NCBI RefSeq assembly: GCF_021261325.1 | Contig: NZ_JAJSBI010000021.1 | Coordinates: forward strand, 1 to 64,000 | Direction: 5' to 3' | From: Streptomyces guryensis | Lineage (GTDB): Bacteria; Actinomycetota; Actinomycetes; Streptomycetales; Streptomycetaceae | Length of the DNA stretch: 64,000 nucleotides | Shown here: in pieces, positions 36,271 through 45,034 of the stretch | How positions within the stretch are numbered: position 1 is the stretch's first letter | How the letters are laid out: each line of letters starts with the position of its first letter | Translations under genes and position numbers: made by a program | Notes under the pieces: generated by a model | What the model saw: the letters and a program-made list of their open reading frames with translations, nothing else | The model's database searches: none | Told to the model about the DNA's origin: nothing

Positions 36271-36723
36271 GGGCTGAGCGTAGGCGGGCGGACGGCCGAC
36301 GCGCAGGCATCCGGCGCGAATTCCGCACACAGCGGCGGAATTCAACCAGGTGCGCGGGGTCGCGTGACGCGCACGCGCGCGTGCAGCTCCCGTCCCCACT
36401 CGCTCGCACCTCTCACTCATACGTGAGGCTCACCCATGCGCGCGCGGCGTACGGATCCGCACCCGGTCGAGCACCGCCACCGCCGACGTCTCCCCAAACC
36501 GTCCGCGACGTGCGGCAGGAAGTCCCGCAGCCGGGGCTCCTCGTCCGACGATGGCCACGGCGCACGGCCCCTTCGGGGCGAGGTGCGACTGCTCGGTGTC
36601 GCCGGCACCGAAGCCGGTCGAGCGAAGCGGCAAGCATGCCGTGGCCGGAATCCGGGGAATCATCGCGAACACCCGGCCGTTGTCGGACAGAAGAGCATGT
36701 CCACGAGGCGCAGGGAGGCCGCG
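36271..36723. promoter_or_regulatory. Divergent control gap with a 9-8-9 inverted repeat, no gene
   Basis: GAATTCCGC (36318-36326) and GCGGAATTC (36335-36343) form a perfect inverted repeat with an 8-base spacer, 50-75 bases upstream of the CysRS-like start: a likely operator. The rest of this 450-base stretch (36345-36710) shows no convincing gene on either strand; open frames there are short and Arg-rich. Confidence 0.45.
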
Positions 36724-37131
36724 GTGCACGGCGACGGGGCAACGATCCGCAAGATCCTCACGGAGTCCGGAGACACCTGGGCCGTGGTCGGCCTCTCGTC
36801 GAACCGGAGCCGCGCCGCATACGGCGTCGCCCAGGTGCTGCAGCGCTTCGGCAAGCGCGTCGTGCCCGTCCACCCCAAGGCGGAGACCGTGCACGGCGAG
36901 CAGGGGTACGCCTCGCTCGCCGACATACCCTTCGCCGTGGACGTCGTCGACGTCTTCGTCAACAGCGACCTGGCCGGACCGATCGCCGACGAGGCGGTCG
37001 CCAAGGGCGCCAAGGCCGTCTGGTTCCAGCTCGGCGTGATCGACGAGGCGGCGTACGACCGTACGCGCGCGGCGGGCGTGGACATGGTGATGGACCGCTG
37101 CCCCGCCATCGAGATACCTCTGCTCGGCTAG
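36724..37131 (+). CDS. CoA-binding domain protein (YccU-like)
   Basis: 135 residues. A single CoA-binding Rossmann domain: WAVVGLSSNRSRAAYGVAQV near 16 (nucleotide loop VGLSSN), VVPVHPKAETVHGEQGYASL near 46, VVDVFVNSDLAGPIADEAV near 76, and AVWFQLGVIDEAAYDRTRAA near 100 with C-terminal MDRCPAIEI. The DRCP cysteine is conserved in this family. GTG 36724 is chosen because GGGAGG lies 8 bases upstream and similarity starts there; an ATG at 36697 gives a longer head. The cellular role is unknown. Confidence 0.88.
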   Translation: MHGDGATIRKILTESGDTWAVVGLSSNRSRAAYGVAQVLQRFGKRVVPVHPKAETVHGEQGYASLADIPFAVDVVDVFVNSDLAGPIADEAVAKGAKAVWFQLGVIDEAAYDRTRAAGVDMVMDRCPAIEIPLLG

Positions 37132-37150
37132 CAGCCCGGGGGGCCTCCCA

Positions 37151-37180
37151 CCGCCGCCGCGAAGGTCGTCCGCGGCGGCT
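37151..37180 (+). terminator. Hairpin terminator after the CoA-binding gene
   Basis: CCGCCGCG (37154-37161) pairs with CGCGGCGG (37171-37178) around a 9-base loop, followed by CTTCCCC. It is 20 bases downstream of the stop. The remaining gap to 37428 is the APC permease leader: AT-rich, with no gene. Confidence 0.65.
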
Positions 37181-37428
37181 TCCCCATGTGCCGCCGGTCA
37201 CACCGCAACCGCTGCCGGCGGGCGGCGCGCACTGCCGTTTCCGTGGACGGTTCCAGTCCTCACACAGGTTTCCGCCGCGTACAGAGCCCCTGAAGGGCTG
37301 CCCAGAAAGCTCCCGGGCGTTGGTCAAAACTTCACCATGACCCTTCTGCTCGACCCCTGATGTTTCCTAATCTGCGACGTCGCACGTAATGAAAACAAGT
37401 ATTCAAATCGTGAGAGGTCGCTGAAAAT

Positions 37429-39066
37429 ATGGTGAGCGTCGAGCAGACCTCCGTGGAGGAGGCCCGGGGTCCCGGTGGCCTCAGGCGTGACGTCGGACTG
37501 ATCGGTCTGATGTGGGCCTCCGTCGGGTCCATCATCGGTTCGGGATGGCTCTACGGAGCCCACGACGCAGTCATCCAGGCCGGCCCGGCGGCGATCATCT
37601 CGTGGGTGATCGGCGCGGTCGCGATCGTGCTGCTGGCGCTGGTGCACGCCGAGCTGGGCGGCATGTTCCCGGTGGCGGGCGGTACGGCCCGTTATCCGCA
37701 CTACGCGTTCGGCGGACTGGCCGGCATGTCGTTCGGCTGGTTCTCCTGGCTCCAGGCCGCGACCGTCGCCCCGATCGAGGTCGAGGCCATGATCGGTTAC
37801 GCCGGTCACTGGTCCTGGGCACAGGGCCTTCAGCACGCCGACAAGACTCTGACGGCAAGCGGTCTGGTGGTGGCGGTCGTACTCATGGCCGTCTTCGTCG
37901 GGGTGAACTTCTTCGGCGTACGGGCGCTGGCGCACACCAACAGCGCGGCGACCTGGTGGAAGATCGCCGTCCCGCTGGGCGCGATCTTCATCATGGCGGC
38001 GACCCACTTCCACCCCGCCAACTTCCACTCCGAGGGCTTCGCGCCGTTCGGCGCCAAGGGTGTGCTCGCCGCGATCAGCACCAGCGGCATCATCTTCGCA
38101 CTGCTCGGCTTCGAGCAGGCCATTCAGCTGGCGGGCGAGAGCCGCAACCCCAAGCGGGATCTGCCGCGTGCCACGCTCGGCTCGGTCGCGATCGGCGCCG
38201 TCATCTACGTCCTTCTCCAGGTCGTGTTCATCGCCGCGCTGCCGCACAGCAGCTTCGCGCACGGCTGGGCCCACCTCGCATTCAAGGGCGACACAGGCCC
38301 GTGGGCCGGTGTCGCGACCCTGGCGGGTCTCGGCTGGCTGGCCTTCGTCCTCTACCTCGACGCGATCATTTCCCCCGGTGGTACCGGCCTGATCTACACC
38401 ACCGCCACCTCCCGCGTCTCCTACGGCCTGGCGAAGAACGGCTACGCGCCGAAGATCTTCGCCAAGACCGACTCTCGCGGTGTGCCGTGGTTCGGCCTCA
38501 TCATGTCCTTCGTCACAGGCGTGATCTGCTTCCTGCCCTTCCCCAGCTGGCACAAGCTGGTCGGCTTCATCACCTCGGCGAGCGTCCTGATGTACGCGGG
38601 CGCGCCGCTGGCGTACGGCGTCTTCGCCGACAAGCTGCCGCACCTGGAGCGCCCGTACCGGCTGCCCGGCGGCAAGGTGATCTCGCCGGTGTCGTTCGTG
38701 GTGGCCAACCTGATCATCTACTGGTCCGGCTGGGACACCCTGTGGCGGCTCGGTCTGGCGATCGTCCTCGGTTACCTGCTCCTGGGCGGCTACGCCTGGT
38801 GGGCCAACTCCACCAACCAGCCCGACGCGCCCCGGATGGACTTCAAGGCCGCCCAGTGGCTGCCGGTCTACCTCCTGGGCATGGGCGTGATCTCCGCCCA
38901 AGGCGGCTTCGGCGGCTCGGGCAACATCGGCCTGTGGTGGGACATCCTGGTCATCACCGTCTTCTCCCTGGTCATCTACTACTGGGCCCGGGCGACGGCA
39001 TCCAAGCGCGAGGACATCGAGCGCAGCATCGACGAAGTCGTCGTCACCGACGCCCCATCGCACTGA
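37429..39066 (+). CDS. APC-family amino acid permease
   Basis: 545 residues, about 12 membrane helices. The first helix has the substrate-site motif GLMWASVGSIIGSGWLYGA near 25-43, and the loop EAMIGYAGHWSW near 118, FALLGFEQAIQLAGESRNPK near 222 and IISPGGTGLIYTTATSRVSYG near 310 are typical APC landmarks. It imports amino acids or polyamines by proton symport; which one cannot be told. GAGAGG lies 11 bases before ATG 37429. It is a single gene behind a terminator with a low-GC promoter region (37330-37428), suggesting separate regulation. Confidence 0.93.
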   Translation: MVSVEQTSVEEARGPGGLRRDVGLIGLMWASVGSIIGSGWLYGAHDAVIQAGPAAIISWVIGAVAIVLLALVHAELGGMFPVAGGTARYPHYAFGGLAGMSFGWFSWLQAATVAPIEVEAMIGYAGHWSWAQGLQHADKTLTASGLVVAVVLMAVFVGVNFFGVRALAHTNSAATWWKIAVPLGAIFIMAATHFHPANFHSEGFAPFGAKGVLAAISTSGIIFALLGFEQAIQLAGESRNPKRDLPRATLGSVAIGAVIYVLLQVVFIAALPHSSFAHGWAHLAFKGDTGPWAGVATLAGLGWLAFVLYLDAIISPGGTGLIYTTATSRVSYGLAKNGYAPKIFAKTDSRGVPWFGLIMSFVTGVICFLPFPSWHKLVGFITSASVLMYAGAPLAYGVFADKLPHLERPYRLPGGKVISPVSFVVANLIIYWSGWDTLWRLGLAIVLGYLLLGGYAWWANSTNQPDAPRMDFKAAQWLPVYLLGMGVISAQGGFGGSGNIGLWWDILVITVFSLVIYYWARATASKREDIERSIDEVVVTDAPSH

Positions 39067-39144
39067 CCGACCCCCCTCTCACGACCCGGCCCGTCGGCCC
39101 CGGCTCCTCTGCCGTGGCCGGCGGGCCACCGTCATAATGCCCGG

Positions 39145-40365
39145 GTGACTTCCAGCTCCCCCCACCCCAACTCCCCGTCGCCGCAACGCTTTCCGGTGGT
39201 GATCGTGGGCGCCGGGCCTTCCGGTCTCACCATCGGGAACATCCTGCGGGCCGCCTCGGTGGACTGCCTGGTCCTGGAGACCGAGACGCGCGCGTTCATC
39301 GAACAGCGGCCCCGGGCCGGTGTGCTGGAGGAGTGGGCGGTGCGCGGGCTCCAGGATCGGGGGCTCGCGGACCACTTGCTGGAGCGGGCGCAGCTCCACA
39401 CCCAGTGCGAGTTCCGCGTCGAGGGGCAGCGGCACCGGTTCTCCTACACCGAGCTGACGGGGCATCACCACTTCGTCTATCCGCAGCCGTTGCTGGTGAC
39501 GGACCTGCTGCGCGAGTACGCCGACGTGCGCGGCGGCGCCGTCCGCTTCGGCGTGCGGGACGTGCAGTTGCACGGCCTGGACACGGACCGGCCCGCGGTC
39601 TCGTACCTCGACCCCGAGACCGGCCGACGCACCCTCGTGCACTGCGACTTCGTGGCGGGCTGCGACGGAGCACGCGGGGTGACGAGGACCGTGCTTCCGC
39701 AGCAGGCCAGGATCGCCCGGCACGACTACGGCATCGGCTGGCTGGCGCTGCTGGCTCAGGCGCCGCCGTCCAGCGACTGCGTGGTGTTCGGCATCCATCC
39801 GAACGGCTTCGCCGGGCACATGGCCCGCAGCCCCGAGGTCACCCGTTACTACCTGGAGTGCCCGCCCGGCGACGACCCGGAGAACTGGTCGGAGGACCGC
39901 GTCTGGGCCGAACTGCAGGAGCGGCTCGGCGCCGCCGACCGGCCGCCGCTGACGGAGGGACGGCTGATCGAGAAGCGGGTCCTCGACATGCACAACTACG
40001 TGGTCGAACCCATGGTGTTCGGCCGGCTCTTCCTCGCCGGGGACGCGGCCCATCTCACCGCGCCCATCGCGGCCAAGGGCATGAACCTCGCCCTGCACGA
40101 CGCCTTCCTGCTCGGTGACGGGCTGGTCGCCCACCTCACCAACGGCGACGACCGCGGCCTGGACGGCTACTCGGCGGCCTGTCTCGGACGCGTGTGGGAC
40201 TACCAGGAGTTCTCGCAGTGGCTGTCGGAGGTGTACCACGGCGCGTCATCGGGCGACGCCTACCGCGCAGGAACGACCTTGGCCCGGCTGCGCCGCCTCC
40301 TCGAATCCCCCGCTGCCGCGTCGGCGTTCGCGGAGCAGTACCTCGGCAAGGGCTCCGCGTCCTGA
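39145..40365 (+). CDS. pobA: 4-hydroxybenzoate 3-monooxygenase
   Basis: 406 residues. A class A flavoprotein monooxygenase that hydroxylates 4-hydroxybenzoate to protocatechuate with NAD(P)H and O2. FAD motifs: VVIVGAGPSGLTIGNIL near 17, the DG motif VAGCDGARGVTRTV near 168, and GDAAHLTAPIAAKGMNLALHD near 300. PobA-specific blocks RPRAGVLEEWAVRGLQDRG near 52 and HHFVYPQPLLVTDLL near 110 are present. GTG 39145 has CATAAT 6 bases before it and no Shine-Dalgarno sequence, so a leaderless message is possible. Protocatechuate cleavage genes are not adjacent. Confidence 0.93.
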   Translation: MTSSSPHPNSPSPQRFPVVIVGAGPSGLTIGNILRAASVDCLVLETETRAFIEQRPRAGVLEEWAVRGLQDRGLADHLLERAQLHTQCEFRVEGQRHRFSYTELTGHHHFVYPQPLLVTDLLREYADVRGGAVRFGVRDVQLHGLDTDRPAVSYLDPETGRRTLVHCDFVAGCDGARGVTRTVLPQQARIARHDYGIGWLALLAQAPPSSDCVVFGIHPNGFAGHMARSPEVTRYYLECPPGDDPENWSEDRVWAELQERLGAADRPPLTEGRLIEKRVLDMHNYVVEPMVFGRLFLAGDAAHLTAPIAAKGMNLALHDAFLLGDGLVAHLTNGDDRGLDGYSAACLGRVWDYQEFSQWLSEVYHGASSGDAYRAGTTLARLRRLLESPAAASAFAEQYLGKGSAS

Positions 40366-40377
40366 GTTCCGTGACCC

Positions 40378-40737
40378 TCAGTCGTGCAGCGGCCGGTCGC
40401 TGAGCCTGTGGTCCGCCACCTTCAGCGCTTCGTCCACGAGCCGCCGCAGATGCCCGTCCCGCAATGAGTAGATGACCCTGCGGCCCTCCTTGCGCGTGTT
40501 CACCAGGCCCGCCAGCCGCAGCCGCGCCAGATGCTGGCTGACCGCGGGCCGGGCCGCCCCGCTCGCCTCCGTCAGGGTCGTGACATCGGCCTCGCCGCCG
40601 GTCAGGGCATGCAGCAGCGCGAGACGGGTGCGGTCGCCCAGCAGGGCGAGGAGTTCGGCGGCGAGCGCGAACTGTTCCTCGCCCGGGGTGCGCGGGTGCG
40701 CATCGTGCGCAGTTGATAGGTGCATGCGTGCGCTCAT
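40378..40737 (-). CDS. ArsR-family metal-responsive repressor
   Basis: 119 residues with a winged helix: LLALLGDRTRLALLHALTGG, TLTEASGAARPAVSQHLARL and RLAGLVNTRKEGRRVIYSLR. ArsR/SmtB proteins release DNA on metal binding. There is no Cys pair in the recognition helix, but His residues at both ends (MHLSTAHDAHPRTP; HLSDRPLHD) could form a Zn/Ni site of the alpha5 type. It is divergent from the His-rich CDF exporter 60 bases away, so it probably represses that gene. ATG 40737 or 40725 may start it. It converges on pobA with a 12-base gap. Confidence 0.88.
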   Translation of the reverse strand: MSARMHLSTAHDAHPRTPGEEQFALAAELLALLGDRTRLALLHALTGGEADVTTLTEASGAARPAVSQHLARLRLAGLVNTRKEGRRVIYSLRDGHLRRLVDEALKVADHRLSDRPLHD

Positions 40738-40797
40738 ACGCACATAATGGTCCCGTGGGCGTCCCGCGTCCACCACCGCGCGCAGGAAGGGGCCACC

Positions 40798-41892
40798 GTG
40801 AGCGATCGGCACCACCGTCACGACGACGAGCACCACAACCATCACGGGCACCATGAGCACCATGAGCACCACGGCGAGCATGGGCACCCGCATCAGCACA
40901 GCCCCGCCGGCCTCAGGCACCGCCTCGGCCACCTCCTCACGCCCCACTCCCACGAGAGTGCCGACAAGCTCGACTCCGCGCTGGAGTCCTCGGCCCGCGG
41001 AATGCGCGCACTCTGGGTCTCGCTGGCCGTCCTCGGGGCAACGGCCCTGGCGCAGGCGGTGGTCGTGGTCATGTCCGGTTCGGTGGCCCTGCTCGGCGAC
41101 ACGGTGCACAACGCCGCCGACGCGCTGACCGCCGTACCGCTGGGGATCGCGTTCGTGCTGGGGCGACGGGCGGCCACGCGCCGCTTCACCTACGGCTACG
41201 GCCGGGCCGAGGACCTGGCGGGGATCGCGATCGTGCTGACGATCGCCGCGTCGGCGGCGTTCGCGGCCTGGGCGGCGGTGGAGCGGCTGCTCGACCCGCG
41301 TCCCGTCACGCACATAGCGGCGGTGGCGGTGGCCGCGCTGGCCGGTTTCGTGGGGAACGAGTGGGTGGCCCGCTTCCGGATCCGGGTGGGCCGGGAGATC
41401 GGCTCGGCGGCGCTGGTCGCCGACGGACTGCATGCCCGTACGGACGGCTTCACGTCACTGGCCGTGCTGCTGGGCGCCGGCGGCTCCGCGCTGGGGTGGC
41501 AGCTGGCCGACCCGCTCGTGGGGTTGGCGATCACCGCGGCGATCGCGCTGGTGCTGCGGGACGCGGCGCGCGAGGTGTTCCGGCGCGTGATGGACGCCGT
41601 CGACCCGGAGCTGGTCGACCGGGCGGAGCGGGCGCTGCGCGAGGTGCCGGGCGTGCGCGCGGTCGGTGAGCTGCGGCTGCGCTGGATCGGGCACCGGCTG
41701 CGGGCCGAGGTCGCGGTGGTGGTCGACGGCGAGGCGACCGTACGTACGGCGCACGGCATAGCCGTCGAGGCCGAACACGCGCTGCTGCACGCCGTACCGA
41801 GACTGACGGCGGCCCTGGTGCACGCCGATCCGGCACCGGCGCCGGGCGAGGCGGACCCCCACCTGGCGCTGGCTCATCACGCGAAGCGCTGA
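40798..41892 (+). CDS. Cation diffusion facilitator with His-rich head (zinc/cobalt exporter type)
   Basis: 364 residues. The N-terminus is extremely His-rich (SDRHHRHDDEHHNHHGHHEH), a metal-buffering segment. About six membrane helices follow, with the metal-site motif LLGDTVHNAADALTAVP (HxxxD) near 100 and ADGLHARTDGFTSLAVLLG (HxxxD) near 208, and a cytoplasmic ferredoxin-like tail (EVPGVRAVGELRLRWIGHRL). CDF proteins export Zn, Co or Ni in exchange for protons. AGGAAGGGG precedes GTG 40798. The divergent ArsR gene is the likely regulator. A dispersed repeat follows. Confidence 0.93.
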   Translation: MSDRHHRHDDEHHNHHGHHEHHEHHGEHGHPHQHSPAGLRHRLGHLLTPHSHESADKLDSALESSARGMRALWVSLAVLGATALAQAVVVVMSGSVALLGDTVHNAADALTAVPLGIAFVLGRRAATRRFTYGYGRAEDLAGIAIVLTIAASAAFAAWAAVERLLDPRPVTHIAAVAVAALAGFVGNEWVARFRIRVGREIGSAALVADGLHARTDGFTSLAVLLGAGGSALGWQLADPLVGLAITAAIALVLRDAAREVFRRVMDAVDPELVDRAERALREVPGVRAVGELRLRWIGHRLRAEVAVVVDGEATVRTAHGIAVEAEHALLHAVPRLTAALVHADPAPAPGEADPHLALAHHAKR

Positions 41893-41913
41893 GCAGGTCC
41901 CGTGCGGTCTGCC

Positions 41914-41976
41914 GCACCCCGAAGGGGCGCGGGGAACTGCGCGACCAGCCACGATGATGCCGCAGACAAAAACGGC
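41914..41976. repeat. Dispersed Streptomyces repeat, copy 3
   Basis: GCACCCCGAAGGGGCGCGGG, GAACTGCGCGACCAGCCACG and ATGATGCCGCAGACAAAAAC. It lies between the convergent CDF and YbaK genes and contains a CCCCGAAGGGG hairpin, so it may terminate both. Confidence 0.8.
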
Positions 41977-42001
41977 GGCGCCCTGGAGGAGCTCGGTGCG
42001 C

Positions 42002-42556
42002 TCAGCCTGCGAGCCCGTCCAGCACCACCGCCCCAGGCAGTTCCGCGAAGGCCTTCCCCGGGACCAGCAGCTTGCCGCGCCGTCGGCCGCTGCCGACCAG
42101 GACGTAGGGGAGCTCGACGACGGCCGAGTCGACCAGCACCGGCCAGCCGTCCGGGAGTCCGATCGGGGTGATGCCGCCGTACTCCATGCCGGTCTCCGCC
42201 GTCGCGGTGTCCATGGACGCGAACGAGGCCTTGCGGGCGCCGAGTTGGCGGCGGACGACGCCGTTGACGTCGACCCGGGTGGTGGAGAGCACGAGGCACG
42301 CGGCGAGTGTCGCCTCCCCGCCCCGCTTGCCCGCCACCACCACGCAGTTCGCCGACTGCTCCAGCAGTTCCTGCCCGTAGTGCTCCACGAAGACGGCGGT
42401 GTCGGCCCACTGCGGGTCGGTGTCGACGTAGACGATCTGGTCGGCGGGGACGCTGCCGCTCCTGTGGCGTACGGCGTCGGCGACCGGGCGGGTCAGTTCG
42501 TCGAGGGCGTCGGGGGCGGGGGTCGCGATGTCGAAGTGTCCGAGGGGCGGGCGCAT
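42002..42556 (-). CDS. YbaK/EbsC-family aminoacyl-tRNA deacylase-like protein
   Basis: 184 residues. A YbaK/ProX editing domain: QSANCVVVAGKRGGEATLAA near 66 and VNGVVRRQLGARKASFASMD near 98, with the typical ETGMEYGGITPIGLPDGWPV near 121 that contains the GGxxP motif. YbaK-type proteins hydrolyse mischarged tRNAs (for example Cys-tRNA-Pro) in the cytosol. It is a single gene between a dispersed repeat and the XRE-cupin regulator. The first 55 residues (GHFDIATPAPDALDELTRPV) are an extra head that I do not recognise. The ATG at 42556 has no strong ribosome binding site. Confidence 0.9.
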   Translation of the reverse strand: MRPPLGHFDIATPAPDALDELTRPVADAVRHRSGSVPADQIVYVDTDPQWADTAVFVEHYGQELLEQSANCVVVAGKRGGEATLAACLVLSTTRVDVNGVVRRQLGARKASFASMDTATAETGMEYGGITPIGLPDGWPVLVDSAVVELPYVLVGSGRRRGKLLVPGKAFAELPGAVVLDGLAG

Positions 42557-42587
42557 GGCCGCACGCTAACAGGACGTACCGGCCGCC

Positions 42588-43160
42588 TCAGCGCACGGGC
42601 GGGACGGAGACCGCCAGTACGAGCTCCATCGGAACGTCGCCCTGGTTGCCGTAGCTGTGCGGGGCGTTGGCCTCGAAGGTGACGCTCGCGCCCGCCGGGA
42701 CGCGGTACTCCGCGCCCTCCACCGTGAGGGTCAGCTCACCCCGCGTCACATGGGCGATCTCCACCGTACCGGCGGGGTGTGGGTCCGAGGCGCTGCTGTC
42801 GCCCGGCATCAGCCGCCACTCCCACATCTCCAGCGGGCCGGGCGCCTCGGTACCGGCGAGCAGTCGGCTGTAGCTTCCCGCGTCGGTGTGCCAGAGCCGC
42901 ACCACCTGATCGGCCGGGACGATCCGCACCTTGGGGCCCTGCTCGTAGTCGAGCAGGGTGGTGACGCTGACGCCGAGCGCGTCGCCGATCTTGACGACCG
43001 TGCCGATGCTCGGGTTGGTGCGGGCCTGCTCGATCTGGATGAGCATGCCGCGGCTGACCCCGGCCCGGGCGGCCAGCGCGTCCAGGGTGAAGCCCCGCTC
43101 GTTGCGCCAGCGCTTGACGTTGCGGGCCAGGGACTGGGTCAGCAGATCGAGGTCCGACAC
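42588..43160 (-). CDS. XRE-family regulator with cupin sensor domain
   Basis: About 190 residues from GTG 43160. Helix-turn-helix (residues about 8-65; GFTLDALAARAGVSRGMLIQ; TNPSIGTVVKIGDALGVSVT) followed by a cupin barrel (about 110-185; MPGDSSASDPHPAGTVEIAH; YRVPAGASVTFEANAPHSYG). Regulators of this type sense small metabolites. ATGs at 43178 and 43193 lie inside the proposed operator and lack ribosome binding sites, while GTG 43160 has GGACGG upstream and matches the usual MSDLDLLTQSLARN start. It is divergent from an EamA transporter, its likely target. Confidence 0.88.
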   Translation of the reverse strand: MSDLDLLTQSLARNVKRWRNERGFTLDALAARAGVSRGMLIQIEQARTNPSIGTVVKIGDALGVSVTTLLDYEQGPKVRIVPADQVVRLWHTDAGSYSRLLAGTEAPGPLEMWEWRLMPGDSSASDPHPAGTVEIAHVTRGELTLTVEGAEYRVPAGASVTFEANAPHSYGNQGDVPMELVLAVSVPPVR

Positions 43161-43275
43161 GTTCCGTCCAATATTCATATACAGGGAGGTCAATATTCTG
43201 GATGACAGGGTTCACTGCACTGAACTACGGTGGTGTGCACCCGATCGTTCACCGAACTGTACTGCGAGGCGTCCC
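43161..43275. promoter_or_regulatory. XRE/EamA divergent operator region
   Basis: CAATATTC is directly repeated at 43169-43176 and 43191-43198, 22 bases apart (two helical turns). An inverted repeat GTTCA-6-TGAAC lies at 43210-43225. The stretch is AT-rich relative to its surroundings. These are good candidates for XRE binding sites. Confidence 0.5.
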
Positions 43276-44133
43276 GTGACAGCGTTCTTCGCCCTGGCCA
43301 CCAGCCTGCTGTGGGGCCTGGCCGACTTCGGCGGCGGACTGCTGACCCGGCGCACCCCGGCGCTCACGGTGGTCGTCGTCTCCCAGGGAATCGCCGCGGT
43401 CATGCTCGGGGCGATCGTGGTCGCCACCGGCGGCTGGAGCGAGGCCGGCCCCCGGCTGTGGTTCGCCTCCGCCGCCGGGCTGGTGGGCCCGGTCGCCCTG
43501 TTCTCCTTCTACAAGGCCCTCGCTCTGGGCCCGATGGGCGTCGTCTCCCCGCTCGCGACGCTGAGCGTGGCGGTCCCGGTGGGCGTGGGCCTCTTCCTCG
43601 GCGAACGCCCCGGCCTGACGCAGGTCGCGGGCATCGCGGTCGCCGTGACCGGCGTCGTCCTCGCGGGCGGACCACAGCTCAAGGGTGCCCCGGTACAGCG
43701 GCAGGCCATCCTGCTCACCCTCCTCGCGGCCGTGGGCTTCGGCACGGTGTTCGCCCTGATCACCGAGGCGTCCACGACCGTCACCGGCCTCTTCCTCGCC
43801 CTCTTCGTCCAGCGCCTGACAAGCGTGGCCACGGGCGGCCTCGCGCTCTGCGCCTCCGTGAAGCGCGGCGGCGAGGCCCTCCCGCCGGGCGGCTTCCCCT
43901 GGACGTGCCTCCCGGCGCTCGCCTTCGTCGGTCTCGCGGACGTCGCGGCGAACGGCACGTACTCGGTCGCCGCCCAGCACGGCCCCATCACGGTTGCCGC
44001 CGTCCTCGCCTCGCTCTACCCGGTGGTGACCGCCCTCGCCGCACGCGGCTTCCTCGGCGAACGCCTGCGCGGCATCCAGGCGGCGGGCGCGGGCCTCGCC
44101 CTGGTGGGCACGCTGCTGCTGGCGACGGGCTGA
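43276..44133 (+). CDS. EamA/DMT-family transporter
   Basis: 285 residues, ten helices in two EamA repeats: ALATSLLWGLADFGGGLLTR at the start, GPVALFSFYKALALGPMGVV near 75, and ADVAANGTYSVAAQHGPITV near 225, the matching second-repeat motif. Such proteins export amino acids, drugs or metabolites; the substrate is unknown. GAGG lies 8 bases before GTG 43276. The divergent XRE-cupin regulator and shared operators suggest induction by the ligand of that cupin. Confidence 0.9.
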   Translation: MTAFFALATSLLWGLADFGGGLLTRRTPALTVVVVSQGIAAVMLGAIVVATGGWSEAGPRLWFASAAGLVGPVALFSFYKALALGPMGVVSPLATLSVAVPVGVGLFLGERPGLTQVAGIAVAVTGVVLAGGPQLKGAPVQRQAILLTLLAAVGFGTVFALITEASTTVTGLFLALFVQRLTSVATGGLALCASVKRGGEALPPGGFPWTCLPALAFVGLADVAANGTYSVAAQHGPITVAAVLASLYPVVTALAARGFLGERLRGIQAAGAGLALVGTLLLATG

Positions 44134-44140
44134 GGCGGGT

Positions 44141-44905
44141 CTAGGACTCCGGCTCCAGCTCGGCCAGCCTCGCCACCGTCTCCTCGTCCAGCTCGGAGAG
44201 GGCTCGCAGTTGTTCGGGCGTGATCCCGTCGGGAATCGGTACCGGGGCCGGCGTCCTGAGCGGCGGCTGCCAGCCGTCGGCGGCCGTCCAGCGGCGTACG
44301 ACACGGGCGGGCGCCCCCGCCACCACGGCATGGTCGGGCACGACGCCCCGGACCACGGCACCGGCGGCCACGACCACGTTCCGCCCGATCCGCGCCCCCG
44401 GCAGGATCACCGCTCCGGTGCCGATCCAGCAGCCCGGCCCTATCTCCACCGGCTCCATGCGCGGCCACTGCTTGCCGATGGGCTCGTGCGGATCGTCGTA
44501 CGAGTGGTTCGTGGACGTCACGTACACATACGGCCCGAAGTAGCAGTCGCTGCCGATGGTCACGGTGGTGTCGGCGATGACGTGGCTCCCGCGGCCCAGC
44601 ACGACACCGTCTCCGATGCGCAGGATCGGGTCGGGCCCCAGGTCCAGGTCGGGCATCAGCCCCGCGGTGAGAGTGACCTGCTCGCCGACGATGCAGTGGG
44701 AGCCGATGTGGATCCAGGCTTCGCCGAAGACCGTGCCGAGCGGGAAGGCGAGCCGGGTGGCCTCGCCGATCGATCCGAAGCGGAAGCGGCCGGGGCGCTC
44801 GGCCGTCACCGAGCCCGTGCGCTGCACCCAGGCCCAGCCCGCGTGGACGGCGCGCTGGCTGAGGCTTCGCCGCCAGGATGAGAACGTGTTCTTGCTCTTC
44901 GGCAC
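44141..44905 (-). CDS. Acyltransferase with left-handed beta-helix (hexapeptide repeats)
   Basis: 254 residues. Hexapeptide repeats form a left-handed beta-helix from about 60 to 200 (IHIGSHCIVGEQVTLTAGLM; IGPGCWIGTGAVILPGARIG; VVAAGAVVRGVVPDHAVVAG), typical of O-acetyl- or succinyl-transferases; TSTNHSYDDPHEPIG near 130 carries the likely catalytic His. It probably acylates a sugar or cell-envelope component with acyl-CoA. The C-terminal tail (GITPEQLRALSELDEETVAR) is an added helix. GTG 44905 starts it. The stop lies 7 bases from the convergent EamA stop. Confidence 0.88.
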   Translation of the reverse strand: MPKSKNTFSSWRRSLSQRAVHAGWAWVQRTGSVTAERPGRFRFGSIGEATRLAFPLGTVFGEAWIHIGSHCIVGEQVTLTAGLMPDLDLGPDPILRIGDGVVLGRGSHVIADTTVTIGSDCYFGPYVYVTSTNHSYDDPHEPIGKQWPRMEPVEIGPGCWIGTGAVILPGARIGRNVVVAAGAVVRGVVPDHAVVAGAPARVVRRWTAADGWQPPLRTPAPVPIPDGITPEQLRALSELDEETVARLAELEPES

Positions 44906-45034
44906 GGAGTCACCGTACTCAGCGTGCGGGGCGCCGATGAGGTGCGGAGGCTGTGATCTTCACCCCAACCGAGCGGGCGCGGATCACCCGTGGCGGATGA
45001 GGCGAAGGCGCCGAAGCCGTGGTGCGATGGTGGG

